Below the pieces are notes generated by a model. That model was not told where the DNA came from. It did not search any database and was given only the letters and a program-made list of their open reading frames with translations. Source: Echinococcus granulosus (lineage: Eukaryota; Platyhelminthes; Cestoda; Cyclophyllidea; Taeniidae). Taken from it: DNA of 64,000 bases. Where the stretch lies: contig NW_020170399.1 of NCBI RefSeq assembly GCF_000524195.1, positions 855,758-919,757 on the forward strand, in the 5' to 3' direction. Of this stretch, positions 26,959 through 40,680 are shown one piece after another; position 1 is the stretch's first letter; each line of letters starts with the position of its first letter. A program made the position numbers and the translations under genes.

Positions 26959-29900
26959 ATGTCACTTACCATCTTTTTGGCTAAAGGATTTCTGAATCGT
27001 GTGGACATGGATTACAATGCGGGTTATAGGTTGAGGCTGTTTTCAGGTCGGTCGTGGATAAAGGTTCAGTCAACTTTATTGGCTGACGGTTTGTTGCTGA
27101 CTCCTTTACAGAATAGTATCGAGTTTTCTGAGCTTTGGAATCAGAATTTATGCAAAAACAGTGGTACTCTTGATTTATTGTTATTTTTCGAGAAATCGGG
27201 AAGGAGGAATCTGAGGTCGTTTGCATAGCCAAGGGTGAAACCTGCGGCCTTGGTGTAAGCATAAAGGGTGGAAGGGAATTCGGAACACCAGTAATCATAA
27301 GCAAAGTTTTCAAGGTTTGTTATTTTGCTTTCGGCTTTGTATTTTGTTATATGCTCATGTTCCTAAGCTTCATGCGCCTCTTGCACCAGTTATTTTTTTG
27401 GATATTGCACCCATTTAATTAGTAACCGTAGTTAGTTGACTTTGACGTTTTTTAGGCATTGGGAATTTCCAATGAAATCGCTTTATACTACTGCACGTAC
27501 CTATTTTCATTTACCTAAACCAAATTTACTTCATCCCGTTGGTATTACTATTATAGTTTCGATTTAATTGAGTTTGAAATATGTGTGTCACGTCATTTTG
27601 AATACCCGAGACTTTGTAAATCGCATGCTCTCTGTGACAGATTTTTTTCAAGTAAGGTTTTTTGAGTGCTTCGGTAAAAAGCTCATAGGAACATTGTATT
27701 CCTTGTTCTGTGTTTTCAGTCTTGTTTACTACATAGGGCATGGCTGCAGACCAAAGTAAGCAGCTCAAGGTGGGCGACGTTATTCTTTCCGTCAACGGTG
27801 AAAACATGCGCATGGCGTCCCACAATGAGGCAGTTAAAGCCTTGAAAAAAGCAGGTCCCAATATTTGTTTGGAAATAAGGCCGTTGCGACGAATTGCGTC
27901 ATTTGTTTCCAAGTTACGGTCTGTTTGTTTTGGATTTTGGAATTTGCTTTGCGCATAACCCTACCTTTATGCTCATTTCCTTGGTCCGCCCTCAAAATGA
28001 ACCCCTAGCGCTCTCGGCTGTCTTGTTCCACCGGAGGTATTTTACGGATAGATTTTCGCCCAGCTCCTATTCTTATCTAAATGCCGTAAAATCCACCATG
28101 CTATTGTTTCCCAAAATCGTACAATAACGTTGAGGTTTTCTTATTCCATCTCATTTTACGTTTCTTTTGTTTTCCAAACACCCTAAAATATACCGCATCC
28201 ATATTTGGGAAGCGTATGTTCCTTAAAATACAAAAATATCAACCAGGTGAAGATTTTAATTTTGATTAATTTAAAATGTAACCCTATTCTTAGTAGACTT
28301 CAGTCAAAATGTTTGCCTTCGCCGCCTGGTTTCACTTTTCCTACCACAACAATGACGAGTATTTCGACAGCTTCTGGCCCTTCGCAAAAACGCATCCAAA
28401 TTCCCCTCAGTCTCGCCTACGTTGCGCGCAGGCGACATCGGCCAGGCTCCGGAGAGGAATGCGCAATTGATGATGAAGCGCCCTGCTGCTGTATCGAAAT
28501 CTTTTCACCCGACCTTACTCAGTCCTGTCTCTTCTGTGCCGGTTCGCATCAACTCGCCAGCGTTTGGTTCAAATCGCTCAGTCGGCACATCTCTATTCTC
28601 AATCAGCTTCACCTTCAGCAGATTATGCGAGTTCTTCCTCACTTTCAGGTAGAAAAACACTGGTTTAGCGCTCATATTGGAGAAAAAATTGTATTAGGAA
28701 CCGTGAAAACTAAGCAGGCTATTCTTTTGATTGAGCGGAACCATTTTAATGAAAAAAAGTCTAGGTAATGCATATGAGTAAACAGCATATTAAAACTAGC
28801 TTTATTCACAACAACTCAAGTTCTTCATCCGCCATCTTTGATTACGATTTGCCGCTTGGGTTTTTTGTGTCGATTAACAGGCGCTGTGCCGTCCCTGTTT
28901 AACTTGATCCCCCTGCTATTCACATTTAGGTTGCGGTACCGCCTTCATTTTTAAATTATTTTGATGAACTCAGTGACCACGCTGAAATAGCTCCATTTCA
29001 GTGGGGCATTAAGCTGATGTCAGGTATATTTATCGAAATAAATAACTGTTTGAGCCGTAAAATATATTTTATTTGAATTTCTTGACCTCCTGAAATATAA
29101 TAGCAGACAAGATAAAAATAAAACACGTGAAGCACATATTATCTCTTCCAATTTAAGTAAATAGCCTCTTTTCTTTTTGGCTCAATGAAAAATTTTGACG
29201 TTCTAATGAGGACATAATTATGCGAAAATGCTGTCCGGTTTGAGGGTTATTTTGTACCAAGTCAATGTCGCTTTGAGATTTATGGTTGAAATTTTTAGTC
29301 TAGGAGGTTTAACATGTAGAACTATTGCACTTGGGATCCGATGCATTTTAAGATGAATTTAGATCAGGTTGAAACAATGCGTGAACCTTAGAGTTCTGAA
29401 CTTTATGAATATTTTAAAATTTATGTCCGCTGTTTAATGCATGATATTTTTCCTTGTTGCAACCTCTTACTTGGAAATTTGTCGTCAAATTTATTACGAA
29501 ATGAAGTCATGTTGGAAGCATTTAAACAGTTAACTTCTTTCCTGTGGATTTTTATTTAGGTTTGATATGACTTTTTTCCACCCTTTTATTGCTTCATTTG
29601 CTTCTTGCCAGATCCTACTATTGCGTGGATGTGCCCACTATATTCTGCAATAGGTGACTCAACCGTCAAGTTTGGAATAAAAGTGAATGAAGCGATTAGG
29701 CCTCCGACTCGAACGTATTTTCTAGGATGCCCTCTAGCTTGGTACCAACCTGATTAAATCATGGTATTTAAGATCAAACTCAGCCCATCAAAAGAGTAAA
29801 AGTGACCCATAGCCTGTTTCTCCTTAAGCAGTTTGGTTAAACTGTTTCGCGGGACAATATCATATTCTCAAAACCGGGTCATTTTATTTTTTCTAAAGTT

Positions 29901-32900
29901 CTCTAAAGTGACAACAACGGCGAAGCTTTCTTTTCTAAGTGGAGCTATATCATATCTGTCCTTCATTTTACACCTTTTAAATGGCAGACACCTACAGAAC
30001 TTCAAGGATAATCTGTGCTACTTGATTATTTCATTGTCCATTTTCAAATAGCCCGGTTGTGGTGATAAGACTGAGTTTAGTCAACAACAATGAAATCTTA
30101 CCCTCTTTCGAAATTTCTTTGCATCCAATAACCTTTTTCGAAGGCATCTAAAATGTTCTCTACCTTTTTTTGTCAGTCCTTGATTCTAGCCTGCTTTTAA
30201 ACAGAATAGAGAGATAAATACCTTATGAAGTAAAACGTGGTTGTAAACAGAAAAATGTATGACTTTGAGGATTGCGAAACGATTGATAGCCCCTTACCCC
30301 TATGCTAAAACAAGTTTGTAATAGGATAAATATTTTTTAACTACTGATCATTGACTCTGTGCGTTGGCAACCGATGTGGCAATAGATATCATTTCCGGTT
30401 TGGGTTGCTGTAATGAAAGTTGTTTCTCAAAAATTTCACAATGCTCATTGTTGCATTAATGAAGGGCAGGGCAAACTTCTCTTAGTGAAAACTCCAACTT
30501 CCCGTCAATACTTTGGGTCTATCAGCTGCCTAGTGTGTGTTAGAGGAAGTACATGAACTGTTAAAGTTCTTTATTATTCATTAAACAGTTTTTTTAAAGT
30601 ATTGTACAAGTGAGGTCTTTTTTGGTTAGAAGACCCTCACGGTTTTCTATTTCTGTACATTCCGAACATTTATTTGCATTTGGGCTTGTAGAGTAAATCA
30701 TTAGTTCGGAAGTGTGGAAATCATATCGCATGTTTAAGAGGTAGACTGTAGTTTATGCTTAACAATATTTAATGCAGGAAATTGAATTCCCAGTTTAAGT
30801 GTTAAGGTGTGCCAATGCTGTGAGTAAGTACTTCCGGAAACGTCTGTTTTTTTTTATGAATTTAAACAAATATTAACTATTAAGAATAGTGTAGTCTCAC
30901 TTATAATATGGGCTCCTGTGATCTTTTGTTTTGTCTTGTGAAGGGAGGGGAAAAGGTTCATGCCTTTTGAGACTTCAGGTTATTCATTAGAGGTGGTAGC
31001 TGCTAGAGCTGTGGCTATTATTAGCGTATTCCTTTGGCTCAAATCATGAGGTCCCATGATTTAACACAAACGGTTCAACAGCTTCTGTTCTAATAGCATC
31101 GGCAATTTGACTTCAGCAGTTTTTAATTAATATGCGAGTTCCCACTCTATCAAATGGGGTTTCTTATATATGTACATGGCTATGATTTGAAGTTATTTGC
31201 AGAAAAATATGTTAGCTACATAGTTTCATTTATCATACCAGCTAGGATTTGATGTATCAAACGATTTTAACTAAAACGATTTCGGGATTTGTTTTTTTTA
31301 AGGTTTATGGTAAGGATCTTCCTGCGTTAATTTCTGCATTTCCGATGGAGGCGATCATGCATCTAGAAAGTTGCTATGATTTTCTGTTGCGCAGATGTTT
31401 TTTGAAACCTAAAAATACTATTTTCCTATATGTCTTCATTAGTTTTGGCTGAAGCTACATATCAAATCAACATACTAAATCAGTAGCAGTTATTTTTATG
31501 CTCGTGCATAGTTTCGAAAAATTGGATGGGTCCTCGAACTGGACAAATTGATCGACGACGACAGCGATTCCTGCCTGACAGATCTCGACAATCCCTTCCA
31601 GATCCCCTCTACTTGCGCTTCCTCCGAAATAACTTGGCAACCAGTGTTTCTGGTTGTCACGGATCGTCTTCTATTGGTATTTTCTCAAGCACCACAGTCT
31701 CCAAGTGAATGGTCTCTTCCCTCGGTCTCGGTCGCCCTCATCGCCACTCGTGTTGTTGTCGAACCTTCGTTATCTACTAACAAAGAAAGTCCCGCCTCAC
31801 TGGGTCACATGCCACATTTTGAGCAAACATCACTTTGTTTCACCGTCCGCACGGGTATGTGCATCCCGCTATTCTAATATATGTTGGCTACTCTGAATTC
31901 AAGTTAAAGCATATATTATGAAAAGTAATAAATGTCCGATCCGTATCCGGAGGTTTATGAACATTACCATTAGTCATGATCCATGATTTAGAGCCTTTTG
32001 GTCCCAAGAAACTCCTCTATTAGGGAGAAAATTGGCATCTGCGAGTCTTGGTTTTGTCAGTCGAAGGCCATGGGTACTCGTTGCAATAGTTTTACATCTT
32101 ATTCCAGTCAACTTGTAACAGTCAAGTACTGTTTGAGACCGAGAGTCATTGAACTATCTGGATTTAATAAAGTATTTCTTTTAAAAAAGTAACCACTAAC
32201 TTGCGTGATCGCGTAAATAAAGCTAGAGTTATGAAATCTATTCATTAATTCAATTTGTAATTCGCATTCGCTATCACTTATATAAAAGTCGTGATTGAAG
32301 CAAATAAAGGGTTATCAGAACAGTTTTTAACTGCGAAATTTCATGATCTTATTTGAAAAGAGAATTTTTGGCAAAGATTGTGAATGCATTTGACAATCAG
32401 AGGTCTTTAAATTAGGTTTATAGCTGCGAAATTAGTTTTTTATCAAAAGATTCCGTTTAAAAGCGTCCTCAACCATAAAATAGTCGCTAAAATACTCGGT
32501 TTATGGAACGTCTGACAATAACTGTAGTGCCCCGAGGCTTTTTGAGTCCGTAATTAGAAATAAGGATTGTTTTTATCCGTGTATAGAATGGTTGGGAGGC
32601 TGTTGGCATTGCCCTTTATCTATGCGTCCAAGACGGACGTAGAATTTGCGGAGTTGTTATAAATAAATTTAAAAGCACTACAGTATCTTGGAGTCATCCG
32701 TTTACAGCTAACCTTCGTGTAAATGTACGGAATGAGCTACGACTGATTATTTAAATGGTATCATCACTGCTGGCCTTAAGTGTGGCGGAATGATAATATA
32801 GCATAATAGAATACATACATGGAGTTCCAACTAAGACGTTATCGGTGTGTTTTTGAGGTTCCAGCTACTTCATTATCATATCATACTAACCGTCGAAATC

Positions 32901-34529
32901 CGATGGGAAATTATTTCAGTGGTGCAGCCGGCTTTTTGCGTTGACGTTTCTCATTCTGTTTCCAAACTGTTAGAAGATTGGAGGTGTTTCTGTGCGTGAG
33001 TGGGTTTCAGGCAGGCGGTGTGGCGTGGAGTCGCACACATTTGCCGCACCGACGAGCAGTGAATTGAAGAGTTGGTTAGAGGCCGTGACACAGAGCACAG
33101 AGGAGGCGCTGGACGCGATGCCGCAACTGACCATCACATGTCGGTGGAGAGGTCTCGATGCACTTCTAGTGCTCCACCGTTTCGTTGGCATCTACCTTTT
33201 TCGTGCCGTCGCCTTAACAACCGCACAAATTCCTCAATTTCTTTGGTACTTTCCTTTCGAGCATGTCTCCTCCACTGCTGATGACGGAAAGTGTCGATTG
33301 TGGATCACCTTTAATCGGGACTTAGTCCAGGTACTTGTTCGCCAAGCTAAAGTGAATGTTGATTTCTTTCTTAAAATTATTGGGTGCACCTTATTTTCTA
33401 TTTATCTGCATAAATTGAATTTGATTTGGATGAGTCAGTTTAAAGTTATTGAAACTGCAAGTTGGATATTACTTTTCAAAAGGCAAAATATTTAAGAAGT
33501 GCTTCACAAGATTCTTCAATAATCACTCGACACGCATAGTCCTATTTCCTCTTTAAGGAAATTGCCAAACTAGGTGTTTCCTGCTCATAATATGTAGTAA
33601 TTGTACTTGATGGGATATTGGGTTGGACCTCAGTATAAAACATAACTATACTTCTTCACTTTGAAGAGGAAAGTTAGACCATCGACATGTCCGAGATTTG
33701 TACACAAGATATGATCCCATTAGTAGTTGTCTCGTTTTGAAAACGGATGATCAATTATATTTATGTGAAAAGGCTTCAATAAACCGTGTTAATTCAAGCT
33801 ATTATTTTGTTCGAAAACTTTGACAGTCGCATTTGATGTGGCAGAGATGAAAAACGCCTGTCAACGACGAGTCGACCGAAGGTGAGGAAAACCTTGGTCA
33901 GGCGGTGTTCCCAAATGTACGCGCTCTTAACTCAATTTGCTTAAGGAGCCAGATTTCATCATGATTAATGACAATTAATTGCACCCTTCAAGCCTTGCAA
34001 ACGAATGCTTTTAATTTATTCCCTGATTAACCTTTTTAACCGTTCGACTCCGAGATACATGTTTCAAGCAATTTGGTTGCTTTAGTGAATAGAACATGTG
34101 CCAATATTTCAGTCCTACGAGGTTTATGAGTCGGCAATCAAGTGGTTTACAATATGATCTTTGACCTCTCATTTTTGACATAACAAGTACTTTTGGGTTA
34201 CATATGTTAATGTGTCATTTGCTCTTACATTTCATGTACAAAGAATTCACGCCATTCTAGTTGTAATTTAGTTTGTTCTTTCAAATGGTGATTAGTTCGT
34301 GTTTCCAGTCGCAAACTTTTTGTTACATATTACCACATTTTCTCCCTGTGCGCTTCCACTTTTTTGTAGCACAGTTAACAGTTAAATTAATTTTACCTCA
34401 TTCGGAAATAGCTACTTTGTCTTGCATTCATTTTAGGAGTTGGAATTGCCAGGAGGTGCGAAACCCGTTGTTTTCGTCCTGCTCAATATTCTTTCAATGA
34501 AGTTGCTGGATATAAACAATTTTGGATGA
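26959..34529 (+). CDS. SNT: Syntrophin (alpha/beta type)
   Basis: Syntrophins are cytoplasmic adaptors that bind dystrophin-family proteins and recruit channels and signalling enzymes to the membrane. Seven exons: 26959-27160, 27193-27314, 27737-27918, 28294-28648, 31512-31854, 33011-33330, 34437-34529. Phases agree and give 538 aa (human alpha-syntrophin about 505). Order: first half of a split PH domain (GRSWIKVQSTLLADGLLLTP), an inserted PDZ domain (about 76-158; CGLGVSIKGGREF, VGDVILSVNGENM), second half of PH1 (IPLSLAYVARR, CIEIFSPD), then PH2 (IGWVLELDKL, ALIATRVVV, CFTVRTG, GVESHTF) and the syntrophin-unique C-terminus (PFEHVSSTADDGKCRLWI; final ELELPGGAKPVVFVLLN). The PDZ resembles alpha/beta rather than gamma syntrophins. 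The start is the first in-frame ATG; the ATG at 27007, just before the PH domain, is an alternative. Intron 1 is 32 nt and intron 4 is 2863 nt. Confidence 0.93.
32523..32683 (-). repeat. Degenerate solo LTR in syntrophin intron 5
   Basis: It begins TGTAGTGCCCCGAGGCTTTT and contains GGGAGGCTGTTGGCATTGCC, both matching the family in minus orientation. The 3' part is too diverged to place the end firmly. Confidence 0.5.
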
Positions 34530-34737
34530 TGTCCTTTCCTTTACGCTTCTGCTACCGCATTCCACATGATACTCTCTCCGAAGTGTTGTATCACTCATTA
34601 TTATGTGATTTGTGCTATGTATAGTACCCATGTACATAATGACTTCCGGTAGTTTGCATGTTTTATCTAATGACCAATTCCATTCATTTATTCCTAATAC
34701 ATGATGTCTTCTGCATTCTTTGATCTAATACCGGCTC

Positions 34738-34743
34738 AATAAA
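34738..34743 (+). other. Candidate polyadenylation signal of syntrophin
   Basis: AATAAA lies about 210 nt after the syntrophin stop codon on the same strand. Usage is inferred. Confidence 0.45.
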
Positions 34744-37354
34744 TTAATATGATAATACAAGCAATCTGTTCAGGAGAGTGTGTTCTGCTACACCTTTACA
34801 TTAGTATCTACCTGCTTCCTCCAACAACGCGAATGATTGTTGTGTTTTTATTCCAGTTTTAAAGTCCCATAAATGGGCGGAAAAGCTAGTCAATGCCTAC
34901 GTAATCTGCTGTCTGTACTCATGGATGGTTCTAATCGCTCTTTTACCTGATTAAAAGCTTTTTCTGAGCTGATTAGCCTCCGAAGCACGCTTACACCTTG
35001 GGATTTTTGAGGATAGATCAAGCCCAAATATGGCATGCTGCTCGATTCCACTAATTTATACCGGGGTCGGTGAGTTCTCTTGTAGTCATTTGACAAATGT
35101 GTCGAAGGTATGTTTGTGAAGCCCTCTTGACTCCCCACTGCACAGCTACATTCCCGGAGGTTATAAAACAAGTGCTTTTAAATTCGATGGAAAAGTGAAG
35201 ACAAATGGACCCAATTCCTTGAATTTGTAGCATCAGTAGTGTATGCGCCACCGTTTGGTAAATGAAAATGGAAGTCGGGGACAGAAACTGGTGCGTCCAA
35301 TTTTTTATGAAGTTAGTGGCTCAAAATTCAACACGGGTAATTCTAAAAATGGAGGAATGTTGAATTCATCATCTAATGACATTTCAAATTTATCTCAGCA
35401 TCAGATCTGTTTCCTCGCGTTATATTCGACGGCTGATGTGTAGTACCAACAACGGTTGCTGTGACAATAGATGCTACATCAATTCAATCAACACTTAATG
35501 GAATCTGACCACATAAGGTGAAATACCTCGTGGTTCCACTCTTGGGGACGATTTCATAAAGGTTGCACAATGAAGTCAGCTCCGCACATCACACCACGTT
35601 AGCATTGTTACTAGCAACTTTGGCGTACGAGTTGGCCTCAATGGTTACGAAGCTAAGAGTGGTGTAGAGGGGGACGGCTACAAAGCAAAACAGACGATTT
35701 CAGGATGCGTACTAGGACAATGATAAAAGAATTCTGGACGAAAGTGGTTTCCCTTTTTCACTAAAATACAACCAGCAAACAGTAGCAACATTGAAGCCTT
35801 CTCACCATTTGCTGGCCGTATTGAGCCAGTCTATGCCCTCAGCTGAGGACGGTTATTTTCGAGACAGGCAGGTCACTGGAGGACTGAATGTACTTTTCCC
35901 AAAAAATTGGATATATTAAATGTGGTGGGTTTATTAAATTTGGGTTGTGGGAGAACATCCCAAGGCATCCCAAGACGGCAAAAGTTCTGAGCCTAAAAGA
36001 GTCCTGTTTCTCAAACATTGCACGCGGTTGCATGCGCCTTCCATAACTCGAGATTGTCCTCAAACCTATTAATACCGTTTCTATTGATGGAGGTAATACG
36101 GTCGAAAATTACGTAAACTTTAGGTTATGCGTCAAGTAGGAAAACGCTACTAGAAGCCCATTTTCATTACTCTACTATTCTATGCGGGTTGGTAATCGCT
36201 TTCAATGACAATGCCTCATAAACGGCATTTACAGACTACAAACTGAGATTTGTAGCAAAACACAAATGCGTACTCAACGGGCCTCTTGAGTTTGCTTTCA
36301 GCACATTTATGAAAGGTAATGGCAATACCTCAACTGAATTCAGGAGGAATTGCCAGTATAAACATTTGTGAATGCTACTGAGGATCATGAGTCCGCGTTA
36401 TTCGTTTTTGCATCCACTAATTTGTTCAAGTAACCAAGTAAAATACAACAAACTGCGTTGTTTACGCAAATCGCCCCAACTGGCGGCATCGTAAAGTCGT
36501 TTACTTTCACCCAAATCACGGGGTCATTAATGTGATCTAATTCATGCACTGTTAATGGACCAATAAAATCCAGAAAAAAAACCATTGTTAAAAGGGAAAT
36601 ATTACGAAAGAATGATATCAAATCTATGAAAGTTTTTTACTACTGACTAAAAGGGGAACTTGTTCTTCCAAGGCTATGGTGACATGGAGACCTAGTCGTG
36701 AACACCGTCGATACGACAGTACTGTGTTACAAGTTAACGGTTGAGATGTGGCCTGGGCTAAAATTACTCTAGGTCAGTAGGTGGTACATACACCGACGCA
36801 CTTCAGTGATTGTGCTGCAAATTCTTGGAGTTGAAGGAGCTCTGAGCCAGAGGCTACTGCCCTTACGTTAAGTAATACAAGAATGCGAAGGATTTAACTG
36901 GCTAAATGGGAGCTGAATAGCCACGCCATCCTTAGTCTCTTCATATGTCAGCCACGGGTACAGCACTACCGAGGATTCGTGCCATCCCAAAAATGACCTT
37001 TAGCTGGGGGGAAGTAAAATAACGTAACGGAACAGGTTACACACCATGTTAACACCGCTGATGGCACTTGCTAACGGTCTGTCTCCCACAAGAGAGGATA
37101 TGATGATGCCTTCTTGGCGCAGAAATGAAAATGATTACTATTTAATAGCTCCTGGTTTATGTGTGTTGTTTTAAAAATCCTATTGCATACCTGTTTATTT
37201 TCAACAAGGGATAGGTTTTTGAAGGCGAAAATACTGTCTTTATGATTCTCTGAGGAACTAATGGTGATGGTGGAATATGCCGTACCACATATTTGTTTAA
37301 TCATACCCACTAGGCAAAACGCGGTCAATTTACGCCAATATCTTGATATTACTG

Positions 37355-37562
37355 TGTAATACGATATGTAATACGATAGTGGTTTATCCCTCGGTTCTGG
37401 TGAGGCGCGACTTTTGTACTTTGAATTAGCCCCCTTGTACCTCGCTGGGTGGGCTGGCCTTTCGGGCCATGCCAATAGCCCAGACACCTCCTATGCACTG
37501 AATACATATTCTGCCCGAGTATTGTGTCTTCTTTCGTCTTCAGGGAGTCTCGGGACGCTACA
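37355..37562 (+). repeat. Solo LTR with 4 bp flanking repeat ACTG
   Basis: It has TG...CA ends. The first 12 bp (TGTAATACGATA) are repeated in tandem, making this copy about 208 bp. ACTG at 37351-37354 and 37563-37566 is a plausible target-site duplication. Internal blocks GGCGCGACTTTTGTACTTTG, GGCCATGCCAATAGCCCAGA and TTTCGTCTTCAGGGAGTCTC match the other copies. Confidence 0.8.
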
Positions 37563-37829
37563 ACTGACTTCCGAGGTGAAAATCAACTTTGGTACTCTGC
37601 AAACCTTTCCCGTACTATCCAAATAAAACGCGACCTTAATATTCTCGTTGCAAGGGCATGAAGCAAACCATATGAGACAAAAACAGGTTCCGGTCCAATG
37701 TGACATGGCTACTGGAATGCCAATGAGGAAAAAAACCGAAAAACGAGGGATTTGCAAGTTAGTGATTCTGTAGTAAATAACCGAGAACAAAGGGGCTACC
37801 ATGACAGGCTATTAAATCGCTAGTCATTA

Positions 37830-38027
37830 CGTAATACGATAGTGGTTTATCCCTCGGTTCTGGTGAGGCGCCACTTTTGTACTTTGAATTAGCCCCCTTG
37901 TACCTCGCTGGGTGAGCTGGTTTTTTGGGCCATGCCAATAGCCCAGACACCTTCTCCGTGCTAAATATATATATTCTGCACGAGTATTGTGTCTTCTTTC
38001 GCCTTCAGGGAGTTCCGGGACGCTACA
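37830..38027 (+). repeat. Solo LTR with 4 bp flanking repeat ATTA
   Basis: A 198 bp copy starting CGTAATACGATAG and ending GGGACGCTACA, nearly identical to the copy 270 bp upstream and in the same orientation. ATTA at 37826-37829 and 38028-38031 is a plausible target-site duplication. The different flanks show the two copies are separate insertions, not the two ends of one element. Confidence 0.8.
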
Positions 38028-38795
38028 ATTATGTGCCCCGTCATCTGCAATTCAGAGAAAAAAGGTGACGAAATAGCAAAAGTTAAGTATTTCAGGGCAC
38101 AAAAACAGATGCTATCCGTCACACTTTCGGTCTAACAGAGACATCCTTAGTATTAATGTACGTTGTTTGAACAATTCACTTATATGATAACAGTTGTTGA
38201 TAGCATTTAACTGCATTATCTAATGTCCCACACGAACAGTCAACTGCGAAAAGCCACATACTTCTACGTCTAAATGGGGCAATTTGAAAGGGTCGAAGAA
38301 ATGAGACCACAAAATGAGTAACGAAGATTGCATTTAATATCCAAGTAGATATAAAAGTGATTCTAAGTGGGTGTTTGCAAATACAACTTTTTTGTCACGC
38401 AAAGTCAGCTTCTTTGCTATTGAGAAATCATACTTATTTTTACTCATACCGAGTCTCTAACACAATCAAAAACTAGCCACACTTTGGAGCCACCTTTTAT
38501 GGTTTATTAAAAACAAGTGTATTTTGATTAAAGATTTATTTGGCTCTCCATTCTCCGCATCTCCCACCTCCATTAGAGCCCTACTTCCCGGCTATGACTA
38601 TAGCTAATGGACCAGTGCACCGGTTAGCAATCATTCTTCTTAATTAGTAAAGTGGTCTAATGCGAGTTCAAAGGAGATTCAAGATGATTTGTAGCCACAA
38701 GTTTTAAAGCACTTTTAATGTTCCAACTATCCCTCCAAAGGTCATCGTTTGAATACCAGTCGTTGTGTGTGCTCCACGGTGTTGTCTATTTCTCA

Positions 38796-40680
38796 ATGTC
38801 TGTGTGTAGTCTTCCAACTTGGCCCAACTGTATTTTCTTCGGTGACTCAATAACGCAGGTTCGCTTTTTAGAACTTCATTGCGTTTTGTCCTAGTTGTTG
38901 TCTACCTTTCCTTAACGTCGAGGATTGTTATTTGTGCCAGCCTGAGTTGCTGATTGTCAGTTAAATAGGGCTTGTTTTGTTAACCACTATGTTCGTCATT
39001 CACCTATGTCGTGTTTTTTTTAGGCCGAAATCTCCAACGTCTTTAAAAATAAGTTACTTATCCTCCCGTAGGGAGTCCAAGTGAAGATAATGCTTTTACC
39101 GAAATGGAGTTCTATTGATGCACTTTATTAAAATGTGACGTATTTATTTTAGCGAGGATTCGATGAAGAAGGATGCTATCTCAGCGTTCTAGCCTCTCGA
39201 TTTCAACGGTAAATTCGGCCGTCATCTGTGCTTTTTGATGCCGAATTACGCCTTAGGCATCGTAAAGCAGTGTTTTTAGATGCCGTTACTTCAAACATTC
39301 TCCCCATTTGTTCCTGATTTATCATATTGCAGACGAGCAGATATCGTGGGTCGAGGGTTTTCTGGGTATAATACACGCCTCTGTCTCCCAGTTCTAAAAA
39401 TTCTCTTCCCCAAACCGGAGTGTCTGCAAAACACGAGTGCCTTCTTTATCTTCCTCGGTGCCAACGATGCCAGTTTTGAGTCACAGAAAGTAGAACTTCC
39501 TGAATACAGGAGTAATCTTTCTCTCATGATTACCCATCTTACTGTATGTTGCTTCTTCTTATTTTGTCTGCTGTTGGATATGAGTAGATAGAACAGTTTT
39601 ATATGTTTCTGGTCACCGTTTCATTCGAGATTTCATATTCAAATACTGTCGTTTTCCTGTATTGCCTCTTAATGCCTTTCTCCAAGTGGTGGTATTGCAT
39701 AAATGACCGATTCTAGTGCCGGTTTTTCACGGAATTTTGTGCAACAGTGAGCTGAGCAGTTTTTCGCTTCCAGTGCAACCTTTATCGCCGTGCTAGTAGT
39801 TTCGTACAGAGTTAAATTTGAGTGATCAAGTACGTCTTTACATATCGGCTGACTGAAATACTACAGTAATTGAAGTCATCCACCAAATTCTAACCATGAA
39901 TAGAAAAATTGGTAGTTTCTGTATTTTCTAAAACGTTTGTTTGATAATTTTGTTACTCTTTTAAAGGAAATGGAATTGGACCGGTCGAAAATATTCATAA
40001 TTACCCCACCTCCAGTGGATGAAATTGGACAAGAGCCCAATCACTTGACTCCAGGTGAGTTCGGTTTTAGAGCATTGAACTTATAGGCATCGAGTTTAAG
40101 TCATCTAAGATTGGTAGTTTGTAGTGCCGATATTATCCCTTAAGTTAACTTTCAACTTCTCCATTTTCTTTCAAGAACAACCCATTACTAGGACTTTTGA
40201 AAACACGAAAAATTACGCGAATGCTTGTGTAGAGGTCGCGAAATCGGATGGTGTGACTTGTGTAAATTTGTTCGAGGCGATGGCGGCGCAGAAGGTGATT
40301 TTTCAGCCGTCTACTATATCTTTCTAGTATGTTCTCATAGTTGTTTTTATATAGGAATGCAAAGGTTATGCACAATAGCTTGATCAATGACCAGATGCAT
40401 CCTATTCAAGATTGTAGGATTAATGAGAGCCGCTTGAACTTATCCCATTCCATGAATAGACAGAAGAGGTAGCTTCTCTTTTTTATTCTTTTATATTTCG
40501 TTCATCCAGAACTGGAAAGATTTCCTCATAGACGGTCTTCACTTTGCAAAGCCCGGAGGAGTATTTTGCGCCGAAATTCTGGGTACCCTATTGGACTCGA
40601 TTTTGCCATCAAAACAAAATTTCCCTGATTGGAAGTATGCTCTGGAGCTGGATCTGTGCAAACCTTTTCCTCTTCACTAG
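38796..40680 (+). CDS. IAH1: IAH1-type SGNH/GDSL esterase
   Basis: Homologue of isoamyl acetate-hydrolysing esterase, a small single-domain SGNH hydrolase cleaving carboxylic esters; its substrate in animals is poorly defined. Six exons: 38796-38858, 39153-39208, 39333-39543, 39967-40054, 40176-40294, 40510-40680. All phases agree and give 235 aa (human IAH1 about 248). Catalytic blocks are present: FFGDSITQ (nucleophile Ser18), the block II glycine in GRGFSGYNTR (Gly50), FLGANDASF (Asn83), and DGLHF (Asp187 and His190). ITPPPVDE and YANACVEVAKSDGV follow the family. No signal peptide is evident, so it is probably cytosolic. The start is the only ATG in the short first exon before GDS. The lack of obvious insertion or frameshift suggests an active enzyme. 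Confidence 0.93.

Larger units (their letters stand above)
34530..38795. other. Intergenic between syntrophin and IAH1
   Basis: About 4.3 kb. It contains two well-preserved solo LTRs (37355-37562 and 37830-38027). The remaining short open frames have no recognisable motif. Confidence 0.6.

Noticed and set aside
37355..38027. The two adjacent LTRs as the ends of one short element
   Set aside because: Their outer flanks differ (ACTG versus ATTA), and each copy has its own matching 4 bp flanks, so they are independent insertions.
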